Source of the DNA: Methylotenera oryzisoli
Lineage (GTDB): Bacteria > Pseudomonadota > Gammaproteobacteria > Burkholderiales > Methylophilaceae
NCBI GenBank assembly: GCA_945872425.1
Contig: CAMBZE010000011.1
Span: 1-35,258, forward strand
DNA length: 35,258 nt
Reading direction: 5' to 3'
The notes beneath the pieces are model-generated. The model saw nothing but the letters and a program-made list of their open reading frames with translations. It made no database searches and was not told the origin of the DNA. How positions within the stretch are numbered: the first letter of the stretch is position 1; every line of letters starts with the position of its first letter. Below are positions 22,840-32,358 of the stretch, one piece after another. Made by a program: the position numbers and the translations under genes.

Positions 22840-24108
22840 ATGGCGACGCAACAATATAAAGCATGGTCAGTGGTGATTGCGAGTACGCTGGCATTTACCG
22901 TGTGCTTCATGATCTGGATGATGTTTGCCGTCATTGGCATTCCTATTAAAGAAACGCTTGGTCTTAATGAAACGCAGTTTGGTATATTGATTGCGACCCC
23001 CGTGCTGACTGGTTCCCTTATTCGCCTTCCATTAGGCATGTGGACTGACAAATTCGGTGGGCGCATCGTATTCTTTATCTTGATGTTATCTACCGTTGTT
23101 CCTATCTACCTTATTTCAAAATGTACAGAATACTGGCAGTTCTTGGTGGCTGGCTTGTTCGTAGGTGTGGCTGGCGGTTCGTTTACCGTGGGCATTTCTT
23201 ATTGCGCACGCTGGTTTCCTAAAAACCAGCAGGGGCTGGCGATGGGGATATTCGGCGCCGGCAACACCGGTGCTGCAGTCACCAAATTAGTGGCACCGCT
23301 GATTGTTGTAGGGTTTGGCTGGGCGATGGTGCCGCAGGTATATGCAATCATGATGCTGGTGATGGCGATTCTGTTCTGGTTCTTTACATTTTCAGATCCG
23401 TCTCACAGCACTAGCAAATCAGTCACCATGCGTGAGCAGTTGGTTGTTTTGAAAGACCCTAAGGTTTGGAAATACAGCCAGTATTACTCTATCGTGTTTG
23501 GCGGTTATGTTGCGCTGGCGTTATGGATGACCAAATACTATATTGGTGAATATGGTTTTGATCTAAAAACAGCCGCGCTGATGGCCGCTGCATTCAGTAT
23601 TCCAGGTGGTGTGTTACGTGCTGTGGGAGGCTATTATTCTGATAAATTCGGCGCACATACCGTGACTTGGTGGGTGCTTTGGGTATCTTTAGTATGCTTG
23701 TTCTTTCTTTCCTATCCGCAAACTGATATCTCAATTATCACGATAAAAGGTCAACAGACTTTTCATGTCGGTCTTGATGCTACATGGTTCACCGTCATCA
23801 TGTTCACCATGGGCATTGCATTCGCGATTGGCAAGGCGTCAGTGTTTAAATACATATCCGATGATTATCCGCACAATATAGGCGTTATTTCCGGCGTGGT
23901 GGGCCTAGCAGGCGGTTTAGGAGGCTTTTTAATGCCGATTATGTTTGGCGCTTTACTCGATTTTACTGGCGTACGCTCATCTGCCTTCATGCTGATGTTC
24001 GGGATTGTCTGGGTATCACTCATCTGGATGTATTGGACCGAAGTGCGTCCAGTGAAAATTGACCGCCATCATGCAAGACAAGCTTTAAAACAAGCAGTAT
24101 CAAGTTAA
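22840..24108 (+). CDS. narK1: NarK1-type nitrate/nitrite MFS transporter
   Basis: A 12-helix major facilitator transporter of the nitrate-nitrite porter family; the NarK1 branch is thought to import nitrate with protons. Signature segments are AVIGIPIKETLGLNETQFGILIA (start of the fold), RLPLGMWTDKFGGR, the first nitrate motif GIFGAGNTGAAVTKL and the second GVVGLAGGLGGFLMP. I use the ATG at 22840, 422 residues, which follows AAGGGGGG; ATG 22837 or GTG 22834 are equally in frame. First gene after the FNR-type promoter; narK2 follows 26 bases later. Confidence 0.92.
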   Translation: MATQQYKAWSVVIASTLAFTVCFMIWMMFAVIGIPIKETLGLNETQFGILIATPVLTGSLIRLPLGMWTDKFGGRIVFFILMLSTVVPIYLISKCTEYWQFLVAGLFVGVAGGSFTVGISYCARWFPKNQQGLAMGIFGAGNTGAAVTKLVAPLIVVGFGWAMVPQVYAIMMLVMAILFWFFTFSDPSHSTSKSVTMREQLVVLKDPKVWKYSQYYSIVFGGYVALALWMTKYYIGEYGFDLKTAALMAAAFSIPGGVLRAVGGYYSDKFGAHTVTWWVLWVSLVCLFFLSYPQTDISIITIKGQQTFHVGLDATWFTVIMFTMGIAFAIGKASVFKYISDDYPHNIGVISGVVGLAGGLGGFLMPIMFGALLDFTGVRSSAFMLMFGIVWVSLIWMYWTEVRPVKIDRHHARQALKQAVSS

Positions 24109-24134
24109 GTCGTATCAACTTAGGGAGAATAAAT

Positions 24135-25745
24135 ATGTCAACCAATATTAAAGACTGGAACGTAGAGGACAACAGTTTCTGGGAGTCAACGGGTAAAAAA
24201 ATTGCCTATCGCAATCTGTGGATTTCCGTACCGGCGTTGCTGTGCGGTTTTGCCGTATGGTTGATGTGGGGCATCATCACCGTGCAAATGAGTAATCTTG
24301 GCTTTCCGTTCAGTAAAGATGAGCTGTTTACACTGACGGCGATTTCAGGGTTGGCCGGCGCCACCATGCGCATACCGTCTTCATTCTTTATCAGACTTGC
24401 CGGTGGCCGTAACACCATTTTTCTGACGACTGCGATGTTGATTACACCAGCCATTGGTACCGGTATTGCCCTGCAGCATCCGGAATGGCCGTTGTGGGCA
24501 TTTCAACTGATGGCTCTGTGGTCTGGCGTTGGCGGCGGCAATTTTGCTGCTTCAATGTCCAATATCAGTACATTTTTCCCAAAACGTTTACAGGGTACAG
24601 CACTGGGGATCAATGCCGGTTTAGGTAACTTTGGCGTGACCACGATGCAGATTCTTATCCCGCTGGTAATGACAGTGGGTGTGTTTGGTGCTTTTGGTGG
24701 CGACTCAGTGGCATTGGTTAAAGATAGTGGCTGGATTTTAGGAAAAATCACTGCCGGCACGCAAACTTACATTCAGAACGCCGGTTTTGTCTGGATTCTG
24801 TTGTTATTGCCTTTATCGGTCTGGGCTTTTTTTGGCATGAATAACTTGCTACCAATTTCAGCCGATGCCGGAAAAACCTTGTTTTCATTCATCAAGATTA
24901 CCTGGCTTTATACCTTGGCATTTCTACCGGCAATTGCTGGCTTGTATCTTTATCTTCCAGCACCTACCGGACTTGGTTTGTTAAATATGTGGGTTGCAAT
25001 GCCGCTAATCATTGTTTCAACTTTGCTGGTGATGAAACTGGCGGCGTTCGGTACCATGAAAGAAAACATTGCCAAACAGTTTGCAATTTTCAAAAACAAG
25101 CACACTTGGTCGATGACAGCGCTCTATGTAGTAACTTTTGGTTCTTTCATCGGCTTTTCAATGGCTTTGCCACTTTCCATCACGGTGATATTTGGCGAAC
25201 AGCATATTTTTGATGCTGTAACGCAAACCTGGTCACACGTGAAAAACCCGGCAGCACCTTCTGCCTTGACTTATGCCTGGATCGGACCTTTTGTCGGCGC
25301 GCTGATTCGTCCGCTAGGTGGCTGGATATCAGACAAGGTGGGCGGCTCTATTGTGACTCAGATCATCTCCGCAGTAATGGTGGCTGCTTCGGTCTATGCA
25401 GGTTACATCATGATGCAGGCCTACCACTCCGCCACGCCGGAGATTTACTTTGCCGAGTTTCTGGTGACTTTTGTGGTGTTGTTTGCCGCCACTGGCATCG
25501 GCAACGGCTCTACTTTTCGTACTGTGGGCGTGATTTTTGACCGCGTACAAGCTGGCCCGGTACTGGGCTGGACATCGGCTGTTGCTGCTTATGGCTCATT
25601 TATTGCGCCAGAAGTCATCAAAGGTCAAATCAAAGCGGGGACACCGGAAATGGCGATGTATGGTTTTGCCGTGTTCTACGCGCTGTGTCTGATACTCAAC
25701 TGGTGGTTCTATCTTCGCGCTGGTAGCGAGATCAAGAACCCGTAA
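24135..25745 (+). CDS. narK2: NarK2-type nitrate/nitrite antiporter
   Basis: A second MFS nitrate/nitrite carrier (536 residues), of the NarK2 branch that exchanges nitrate for nitrite during respiration. Motifs: NLGFPFSKDELFTLTAISGLAGATMRIP, first nitrate motif GINAGLGNFGVTTMQ, GPFVGALIRPLGGWISDKVGG and second nitrate motif ATGIGNGSTFRTVG. It is longer than NarK1 because of extended loops near residues 185-205 and 355-375. AGGGAG precedes the start. Separate narK1 and narK2 genes match the Pseudomonas arrangement; Paracoccus has the two fused. Confidence 0.93.
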   Translation: MSTNIKDWNVEDNSFWESTGKKIAYRNLWISVPALLCGFAVWLMWGIITVQMSNLGFPFSKDELFTLTAISGLAGATMRIPSSFFIRLAGGRNTIFLTTAMLITPAIGTGIALQHPEWPLWAFQLMALWSGVGGGNFAASMSNISTFFPKRLQGTALGINAGLGNFGVTTMQILIPLVMTVGVFGAFGGDSVALVKDSGWILGKITAGTQTYIQNAGFVWILLLLPLSVWAFFGMNNLLPISADAGKTLFSFIKITWLYTLAFLPAIAGLYLYLPAPTGLGLLNMWVAMPLIIVSTLLVMKLAAFGTMKENIAKQFAIFKNKHTWSMTALYVVTFGSFIGFSMALPLSITVIFGEQHIFDAVTQTWSHVKNPAAPSALTYAWIGPFVGALIRPLGGWISDKVGGSIVTQIISAVMVAASVYAGYIMMQAYHSATPEIYFAEFLVTFVVLFAATGIGNGSTFRTVGVIFDRVQAGPVLGWTSAVAAYGSFIAPEVIKGQIKAGTPEMAMYGFAVFYALCLILNWWFYLRAGSEIKNP

Positions 25746-25794
25746 ATTAAAACAAGTAAACCTGTAAAAAAGAATTAATCAAGGAGTCTGAGCG

Positions 25795-28700
25795 ATGAGT
25801 CATTTTCTAGATAGGCTTAAATTTTTCGATAAGGTTAAGGCAACCTTCTCAAATAATCATGGCATTGTTACTAACGAAGACCGTCAGTGGGAAGACGTTT
25901 ACCGTCACCGCTGGCAGCATGACAAAGTGGTGCGTTCTACCCATGGTGTGAACTGTACTGGCGGTTGTTCATGGAAGATTTTCGTTAAGAACGGTCTGGT
26001 TTCTTTCGAAATGCAGCAGACTGACTATCCACGTACCCGTGATGATTTGCCTGACCATGAGCCGCGCGGTTGCCAGCGCGGGGCTTCATTCTCCTGGTAT
26101 CTGTATAGCCCGCACCGCATCAAACATCCTTTGATTCGTGGTCGCTTGATTGATCTTTATCGCGCTGAACGTAAAACCGGTAAAGACCCGGTAGATGCTT
26201 GGGCCGCTATTCAGGCTGATGAGAATAAACGTAAGTCTTACACTGCTGTACGTGGCTTGGGTGGTTTCGTGCGCACTTCCTGGGATGAAGTGAACGAGAT
26301 TATTGCTGCGGCCAATGTTTATACAATTAAAAAATGGGGTCCGGACCGTATTTTCGGTTTTTCCCCTATTCCTGCCATGTCGATGATTTCTTACGCCGCA
26401 GGCTCCCGATACCTCTCTCTCATCGGCGCGGCCTGCGGATCTTTTTATGACTGGTACTGTGATTTACCTGCCGCCAGCCCGCAAACTTGGGGCGAGCAAA
26501 CCGACGTGCCGGAATCGGCTGATTGGTATAACTCTACTTACATTATCATCACCGGTGCTAATCTGCCGATGACACGTACCCCTGATGCACACTTTGCCTC
26601 TGAAGTGCGTTATAAAGGCGCAAAAATCGTGGCGATGGCGCCGGATTATGCCGAGTTCTGCAAGTTTTCCGATTTGTGGATGCCAATCAAACAAGGTACG
26701 GACTCTGCGGCGTTCTTAGCGATGGGGCATGTGGCGCTGAAAGAGTTTCACATTCAGCAACAAGACCCGTACTTTCAGGAATACGCGCGTAAATATACCG
26801 ATATGCCGATGCAGGTGATGTTACGTCAACAGGGTGATGCCTATGTTTCAGACCGCTTTTTGCGCGCCTCGGATTTTGATGACGCATTAGGCGAAACCAA
26901 TAACCCGGATTGGAAAACCATTGTTTTTGACGAGAAAAGCAATGCGTATGTTGCGCCTAACGGCAGTATTGGGTTTAGATGGGGTGAAGAAGGAAAATGG
27001 AATCTACTGGAAAAAGGTGGCATCAACCAGCAAGAAACGCTGGCTCAGTTAAGTTGCATTGATGCGCGTGACGATGTGGTTTCTGTCGGCTTTCCGCATT
27101 TCACTCAAGGCGAAGATGATTTGTTATACCGCAATGTGCCGGTACGCAAAGTCAAGCTGGCAAATGGTGACGTGGCGTTGGTTGCTACCGTATTTGACCT
27201 GCAAATCGCCCAATATGGTATTGACCGCGGCTTGGGCGGTGACAATGTCGCCAAAGATTACGCTGATGCCAATGTAGCCTATACGCCGGCATGGGCGGAA
27301 AAAGTCACGGGTGTAAAAGCCGCAGATATAGAGCGTACCGGCCGTGAATTTGCCTATAACGCTTCCAAAACCCGTGGCAAATCCATGGTAATTATGGGTG
27401 CGGCGATTAACCACTGGTACCACAATGATTTGTCTTATCGTGCCATTATGAACTTGCTGCATATGTGCGGCTGTGTAGGGCAAACCGGCGGTGGCTGGGC
27501 GCACTATGTAGGACAAGAGAAGTTACGCCCGCAAGCAGGATGGGCGCCCATTGCCTTTGCATTGGACTGGATGCGTCCACCGCGCCATACCAATTCGACG
27601 TCTTACTGGTATTTCCATACCGACCAATGGCGTTATGAAACGCTTAGTGCCGACAGCCTGTTGTCCCCTGCCGGTAAAGGCAAAAACCGTGGCAACTCCA
27701 TTGCCGATTACAACGTAAAAGCGGCACGCATGGGCTGGTTGCCATCCATGCCTAATTTCAATGCCAACCCAATTGAACTGGCTGAAGAAGCTATGAAAAA
27801 CGGGGCTACCGATGAAGCTTCTGTCGCTAAATACGTGGCGAATAAGCTGAAATCCGGTGAGCTGGATGTGGCTTATGCCGACCCGGACAATCCAGTGAAT
27901 TGGCCACGCAATCTGTTTGTATGGCGCGCCAATCTGATTGGAACTTCTGCCAAGGGACATGAATATTTCTTGAAACATTTGCTCGGTGCGCAAAATGGCG
28001 TGCTACAAGAATCCGGTGCTGGGCGTGGTAACAAGGAAGTAAAATGGCATGAAGATGCGCCCATCGGCAAGCTGGACTTAATGGTGGATATTAACTTCCG
28101 CCTCAATTCTACCGGCGCGTATTCTGACATTATTCTGCCGACCGCGACTTGGTATGAAAAGAATGACCTTAACACGACGGATATGCACCCGTTCATTCAT
28201 CCGCTATCAGAGGCGGTATCACCAGGCTGGGAATCAAAATCTGACTGGCAGATTTTCAAGACCATTGCCAAGACTTTCGCGCCACTCGCTGAGAAGCATC
28301 TGGGCACCAAGAAGGAAGTGGTTGCTCTGCCGATGCAGCATGACTCAGCCGCTGAGCTGGCGCAGCCCTTTGGTGAAGTGAAAAACTGGAAAGAAGGCGA
28401 TTGTGAGCCTATTCCGGGTAAAACCATGGCCATTATCAAACTGGTGGAGCGTAATTACGGCGATACTTACCGTAAGTTTATTGCGCTTGGTCCGTTGATG
28501 CAGAAACTCGGCAACAACATCAAAGGGATTGATTGGAACACTGATCAAGAATACGAGGAGCTGAAAAAACATAATGGCACAGTGAAAGAGCTAGGCGTCT
28601 CTTTTGGCATGCCATCATTATCTGAGGATATCGAGGTTTGTGATTCAGTGATGCGCATGGCGCCGGAAACCAATGGTGAAGTCGCGCATAAATCTTGGAG

Positions 28701-29550
28701 CGCATTGTCACATAAAACCGGTATTGACCATCATCACCTGTATGCCGGTCGTCATGAAGACAAGTTCACGTTCAAGGACATTCAGGCACAGCCACGTAAA
28801 ATTATTACTGCGCCAACCTGGTCTGGTATTGAATCCGAGCATGTTTCCTACACTGCCGGTTACACCAATATCCATGAGCACATTCCATTCCGCACCTTGA
28901 CCGGTCGTGCGCATTTTTATCAGGATCATGAGTGGATGCTGGATTTTGGTGAAGGTTTCTGTACTTACAAACCGATGGTGGATTTGGGCGAGTTGAATTC
29001 TCTACCCAAAAGCGTGACTTCTAAGCCGCATCTGGAATTAAATTGGATTACACCGCACTCCAAATGGGGAATTCACTCGTCTTATCAGGATAACTTGCGT
29101 ATGTTGACGCTATTCCGTGGTGGCCCGTATGTCTGGGTGTCTGAAGATGATGCCAAGTCAGTCGGCATTGAAGATAATGACTGGGTAGAAGCCGTGAATC
29201 ACAACGGTGCGACGGTAGCCAGGGCAGTGGTTTCGCAACGTATTCCACGTGGCATGGCAATGATGTATCACGCACAAGAGAAGAACATCAATGTGCCGGG
29301 GTCGCCAACGACAGGTAAGCGCGGCGGTATCTTGAATGCTGTGACTCGCGTCATCATGAAACCGACCAATATGATCGGTGGTTATGCACAGCTTTCATAC
29401 GGTTTTAACTACTACGGTACGGTAGGCTGCCAACGCGACACCATGGTGGCACTACACAAAATTGCGGACAAGGATGTGGATTGGCTGGAACGCCCACTCA
29501 CGCCAGAGCGTGAAGCACAACTTAACCCTGTCGGCATCGGCGCAAAATAA
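25795..29550 (+). CDS. narG: Respiratory nitrate reductase, alpha subunit
   Basis: Catalytic molybdo-bis(MGD) subunit that reduces nitrate to nitrite on the cytoplasmic face of the membrane. The FS0 cluster ligands are present: His50, Cys54, Cys58 and Cys93 in HGVNCTGGC and RGCQRG. Asp223 in YCDLPAASPQTW corresponds to the molybdenum ligand. The N-terminus lacks the twin-arginine signal seen in the periplasmic-facing archaeal type. 1251 residues is the normal NarG length. AGGAG precedes the ATG. No internal break is seen. Confidence 0.98.
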   Translation: MSHFLDRLKFFDKVKATFSNNHGIVTNEDRQWEDVYRHRWQHDKVVRSTHGVNCTGGCSWKIFVKNGLVSFEMQQTDYPRTRDDLPDHEPRGCQRGASFSWYLYSPHRIKHPLIRGRLIDLYRAERKTGKDPVDAWAAIQADENKRKSYTAVRGLGGFVRTSWDEVNEIIAAANVYTIKKWGPDRIFGFSPIPAMSMISYAAGSRYLSLIGAACGSFYDWYCDLPAASPQTWGEQTDVPESADWYNSTYIIITGANLPMTRTPDAHFASEVRYKGAKIVAMAPDYAEFCKFSDLWMPIKQGTDSAAFLAMGHVALKEFHIQQQDPYFQEYARKYTDMPMQVMLRQQGDAYVSDRFLRASDFDDALGETNNPDWKTIVFDEKSNAYVAPNGSIGFRWGEEGKWNLLEKGGINQQETLAQLSCIDARDDVVSVGFPHFTQGEDDLLYRNVPVRKVKLANGDVALVATVFDLQIAQYGIDRGLGGDNVAKDYADANVAYTPAWAEKVTGVKAADIERTGREFAYNASKTRGKSMVIMGAAINHWYHNDLSYRAIMNLLHMCGCVGQTGGGWAHYVGQEKLRPQAGWAPIAFALDWMRPPRHTNSTSYWYFHTDQWRYETLSADSLLSPAGKGKNRGNSIADYNVKAARMGWLPSMPNFNANPIELAEEAMKNGATDEASVAKYVANKLKSGELDVAYADPDNPVNWPRNLFVWRANLIGTSAKGHEYFLKHLLGAQNGVLQESGAGRGNKEVKWHEDAPIGKLDLMVDINFRLNSTGAYSDIILPTATWYEKNDLNTTDMHPFIHPLSEAVSPGWESKSDWQIFKTIAKTFAPLAEKHLGTKKEVVALPMQHDSAAELAQPFGEVKNWKEGDCEPIPGKTMAIIKLVERNYGDTYRKFIALGPLMQKLGNNIKGIDWNTDQEYEELKKHNGTVKELGVSFGMPSLSEDIEVCDSVMRMAPETNGEVAHKSWSALSHKTGIDHHHLYAGRHEDKFTFKDIQAQPRKIITAPTWSGIESEHVSYTAGYTNIHEHIPFRTLTGRAHFYQDHEWMLDFGEGFCTYKPMVDLGELNSLPKSVTSKPHLELNWITPHSKWGIHSSYQDNLRMLTLFRGGPYVWVSEDDAKSVGIEDNDWVEAVNHNGATVARAVVSQRIPRGMAMMYHAQEKNINVPGSPTTGKRGGILNAVTRVIMKPTNMIGGYAQLSYGFNYYGTVGCQRDTMVALHKIADKDVDWLERPLTPEREAQLNPVGIGAK

Positions 29551-29567
29551 GGCATTAGGAGAACATT

Positions 29568-31115
29568 ATGAAAGTACGCGCACAATTCGCCTTTGTCTTT
29601 AACTTGGACAAATGCATCGGCTGTCACACCTGCTCTGTGACATGTAAGAACGTCTGGACCAACAGAAAAGGCGTGGAATACGCCTGGTTCAATAACGTGG
29701 AGTCTAAACCTGGTGTTGGTTACCCAAAACAATGGGAGAACCAGGAAGTTTGGAAAGGCGGCTGGGAGCTTAAAAATGGCAAGCTGGAATTAAAATCCGG
29801 TAACCGAGCTTCCAAGCTGCTCAATATTTTCGCCAACCCGGATATGCCGGAGATAGACGACTATTACGAGCCGTTTACCTACAATTATGCACATTTGCAG
29901 AATGCACCGCTGTCGGAGGCTACACCAACGGCACGCCCGATTTCTCAAATCACCGGCGAGAGCATGGAAAAAATTAAATGGGGCCCGAACTGGGAAGATG
30001 ACTTGGCAGGGGAGTACCATAAGCGCAGCAAAGACAAAAACATGGATAACATCCAGAAAGAGATGTATGGACAGTTTGAAAATACGTTCCATATGTATTT
30101 GCCGCGTATCTGTAACCACTGTTTGAATGCCGCTTGTGTGGCCGCTTGTCCATCAGGCTCTATCTATAAACGTGAAGAAGACGGCATCGTGCTGGTGGAT
30201 CAAGATAAGTGTCGTGGCTGGCGCATGTGTATTTCCTCCTGCCCGTACAAAAAAGTGTTCTATAACTGGGAGTCTGGCAAGGCTGAAAAATGTATTGGTT
30301 GCTATCCACGCGTGGAATCAGGCATGCCGACGGTGTGTTCAGAATCCTGCGTTGGGCGCATTCGCTACAACGGCATCATGTTGTACGATGCCGACCGTAT
30401 CGAAGAGCTTGCCAGCATGGAAAACGAGCAAGATTTGTACGAAGCGCAGTGCAGAATTTTCCTTGATCCTAACGACCCGGAAGTTATCGCAGCAGCACGG
30501 GCTGAGGGCATCAATGAAGACTGGCTGGATGCAGCACGCAAATCGCCCATCTGGAAAATGGCGATGGACTGGAAAATTGCTTTTCCGATGCATCCTGAGT
30601 TTCGTACCTTGCCGATGGTGTGGTATGTGCCACCACTTTCACCAGTGCAATCGCAGATTGATCAAGGCAATCTACCCGTTGGCCCAGATGGCGCAATTCC
30701 ACTTGCAGGCACGATGCGTTTGCCAATTGAGTATCTGGCGAATCTGTTGACCGCCGGTAAAACCGCACCTATCGAAAGCGCCCTGAATCGTTTGATTGCA
30801 ATGCGTAGCTATCAGCGCTCTGTACACGTAGAAGGCAAAGCAGATACACGTGCGCTGGATGCTGCTGGCATTACTGAAGATCAGGCTAAGGAAATGTATC
30901 GTTATCTGGCGATTGCCAATTATGAAGACCGTTTCGTCATTCCGACGGGTCATACGGAAGAAACGCTGGATGATGCATATGGATTCCAGGGTCAGAACGG
31001 CTTTAGCTTCGGTAACGACAGTTCGCATGGCGTTTCAAAAATTACACTGTTCCCGCGCCGCCGTAAAGATACGGTTGAACCAAAGGAACTCGCGCCATCA
31101 AGCGATAACAGTTAA
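29568..31115 (+). CDS. narH: Respiratory nitrate reductase, beta subunit
   Basis: Electron-transfer subunit with three [4Fe-4S] and one [3Fe-4S] cluster linking NarI haem to NarG. All four Cys groups are intact: Cys16/19/22/26; Cys182/185/190/194; Cys215/221/225, with Trp218 in place of a fourth Cys as in other NarH (the 3Fe-4S site); and Cys242/245/257/261. 515 residues. AGGAG precedes the start; 17 bases separate it from narG. Confidence 0.98.
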   Translation: MKVRAQFAFVFNLDKCIGCHTCSVTCKNVWTNRKGVEYAWFNNVESKPGVGYPKQWENQEVWKGGWELKNGKLELKSGNRASKLLNIFANPDMPEIDDYYEPFTYNYAHLQNAPLSEATPTARPISQITGESMEKIKWGPNWEDDLAGEYHKRSKDKNMDNIQKEMYGQFENTFHMYLPRICNHCLNAACVAACPSGSIYKREEDGIVLVDQDKCRGWRMCISSCPYKKVFYNWESGKAEKCIGCYPRVESGMPTVCSESCVGRIRYNGIMLYDADRIEELASMENEQDLYEAQCRIFLDPNDPEVIAAARAEGINEDWLDAARKSPIWKMAMDWKIAFPMHPEFRTLPMVWYVPPLSPVQSQIDQGNLPVGPDGAIPLAGTMRLPIEYLANLLTAGKTAPIESALNRLIAMRSYQRSVHVEGKADTRALDAAGITEDQAKEMYRYLAIANYEDRFVIPTGHTEETLDDAYGFQGQNGFSFGNDSSHGVSKITLFPRRRKDTVEPKELAPSSDNS

Positions 31116-31127
31116 GAGGGAATATTC

Positions 31128-31643
31128 ATGAAAATATATAAATTGTTGTCGGTGTTGCTGGAATATCCAGACCAAGAGTTGGTTAATCACATTCCTGAAC
31201 TACAAGAGGCAGTCCCTCAATTAGATGCTGATGCTGCAGAAACAGAGGCTTTGCATGGTTTTATCAATCACTTACAAAGCTTGCCAGTGACAGAGTTACA
31301 GGCTGATTACGTTAAAACTTTCGATATGGTGCCAGAGCACAGCTTGCACCTCACACATCATTTATTTGGGGATGATAAAAACCGCGGTCCGGCGTTGATT
31401 GATTTAGGCGAATTATATAAGGATTATGGTGTGGAGGTCGTAGGCAATGAGTTGCCGGACTACTTACCTTTAATTCTTGAGTTTACAGCTTATCTTGATG
31501 ATAACGAAGGTACAGTATTTTTAGCGGATGCAAAAAAAGTTTTAGGTGTGCTGACCGAAAATTTAACGAAAGCGGAAAGTCCGTATGCGGCATTGCTTTC
31601 AATTGTTGAAAATCGGGCAACACTTAGCAAGTTAGCGGCATAA
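31128..31643 (+). CDS. narJ: Nitrate reductase assembly chaperone NarJ (short form)
   Basis: Dedicated chaperone that binds the NarG N-terminus and holds it until molybdenum cofactor insertion and membrane attachment. The TorD/NarJ-like core is clear: YKLLSVLLEYPDQELVNHIPE, LQADYVKTFDMVPEHSLHLTHHLFGDDKNRGPALIDLGELYKDYG-type region and ELPDYLPLILEFTAYL. At 171 residues it stops right after the core and lacks the C-terminal tail of about 65 residues found in the E. coli protein. GAGGGAA precedes the start. Confidence 0.93.
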   Translation: MKIYKLLSVLLEYPDQELVNHIPELQEAVPQLDADAAETEALHGFINHLQSLPVTELQADYVKTFDMVPEHSLHLTHHLFGDDKNRGPALIDLGELYKDYGVEVVGNELPDYLPLILEFTAYLDDNEGTVFLADAKKVLGVLTENLTKAESPYAALLSIVENRATLSKLAA

Positions 31644-31654
31644 AGGAGAACAAA

Positions 31655-32344
31655 ATGGATTTACATAATTTTCTTTACGGTATTTATCCTTACATAGCAC
31701 TCAGTGTGTTTTTGTTGGGTAGCTGGTTACGTTTCGACAGAGAGCAGTACACATGGAAAAGCGATTCCAGTCAGTTGCTATCCAAAGCCAATATGCGCCT
31801 GGGCAGTAACTTGTTCCACGTAGGCATTATTGCGATATTTTTCGGCCATGCAGTCGGTTTATTGACGCCACACAGTGTATTCACCGGCCTAGGTGTTTCT
31901 GATATGACGCACCAGATGATCGCCATTTGGGCGGGTTCCATATTTGGTGGGATGTGTTTAGTTGGTGGCGCGATTTTATGGCTGCGTCGTATGTTCAATC
32001 AACGCGTGTCAGCCGTCAGCCGTGGTTCGGATAAATTCATCCTGACATGGCTGCTGATCACCTTGCTGCTTGGACTTTCCACCATTCCGGTGTCCATTGG
32101 GCATGCTAACCATGATAACCCGGCCGTGATGATTGCGTTGGCAGAGTGGGTGCAAAGTATCATTTACCTGCATCCTGATCCATCACTGCTTAATGGCGTG
32201 GATACCATTTTCAAAGTGCATCTGTTCTTTGGCATGACCGTGTTTTTAGTATTTCCGTTTACGCGTATGGTACATGTGTGGAGCGCGCCATTCGGTTATG
32301 TTGCAAGACCATACCAAATCGTGCGTAGTAAACGATTCCGCTAG
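31655..32344 (+). CDS. narI: Respiratory nitrate reductase, gamma subunit (cytochrome b)
   Basis: Membrane subunit that oxidises quinol and carries two b haems. Five hydrophobic helices are readable. The haem-ligand histidines are present: His55 and His65 (FHVGIIAIFFGHAVGLL) and His189 and His207 (VHLFFGMTVF, MVHVWSAPF). The C-terminal YVARPYQIVRSKR is typical. 229 residues. AAAGGAG precedes the start. Confidence 0.97.
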   Translation: MDLHNFLYGIYPYIALSVFLLGSWLRFDREQYTWKSDSSQLLSKANMRLGSNLFHVGIIAIFFGHAVGLLTPHSVFTGLGVSDMTHQMIAIWAGSIFGGMCLVGGAILWLRRMFNQRVSAVSRGSDKFILTWLLITLLLGLSTIPVSIGHANHDNPAVMIALAEWVQSIIYLHPDPSLLNGVDTIFKVHLFFGMTVFLVFPFTRMVHVWSAPFGYVARPYQIVRSKRFR

Positions 32345-32358
32345 CAAGATATATCCAG

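Noticed and set aside
27124-28711. Long minus-strand open frames inside narG
   Set aside because: They lie antisense to a fully conserved NarG, have no family features and no ribosome binding sites; they follow from third-position base bias.
30127-30750. 207-residue plus-strand open frame inside narH
   Set aside because: It is a shifted frame of narH, whose own frame keeps every iron-sulfur cysteine; the product resembles no family I know.
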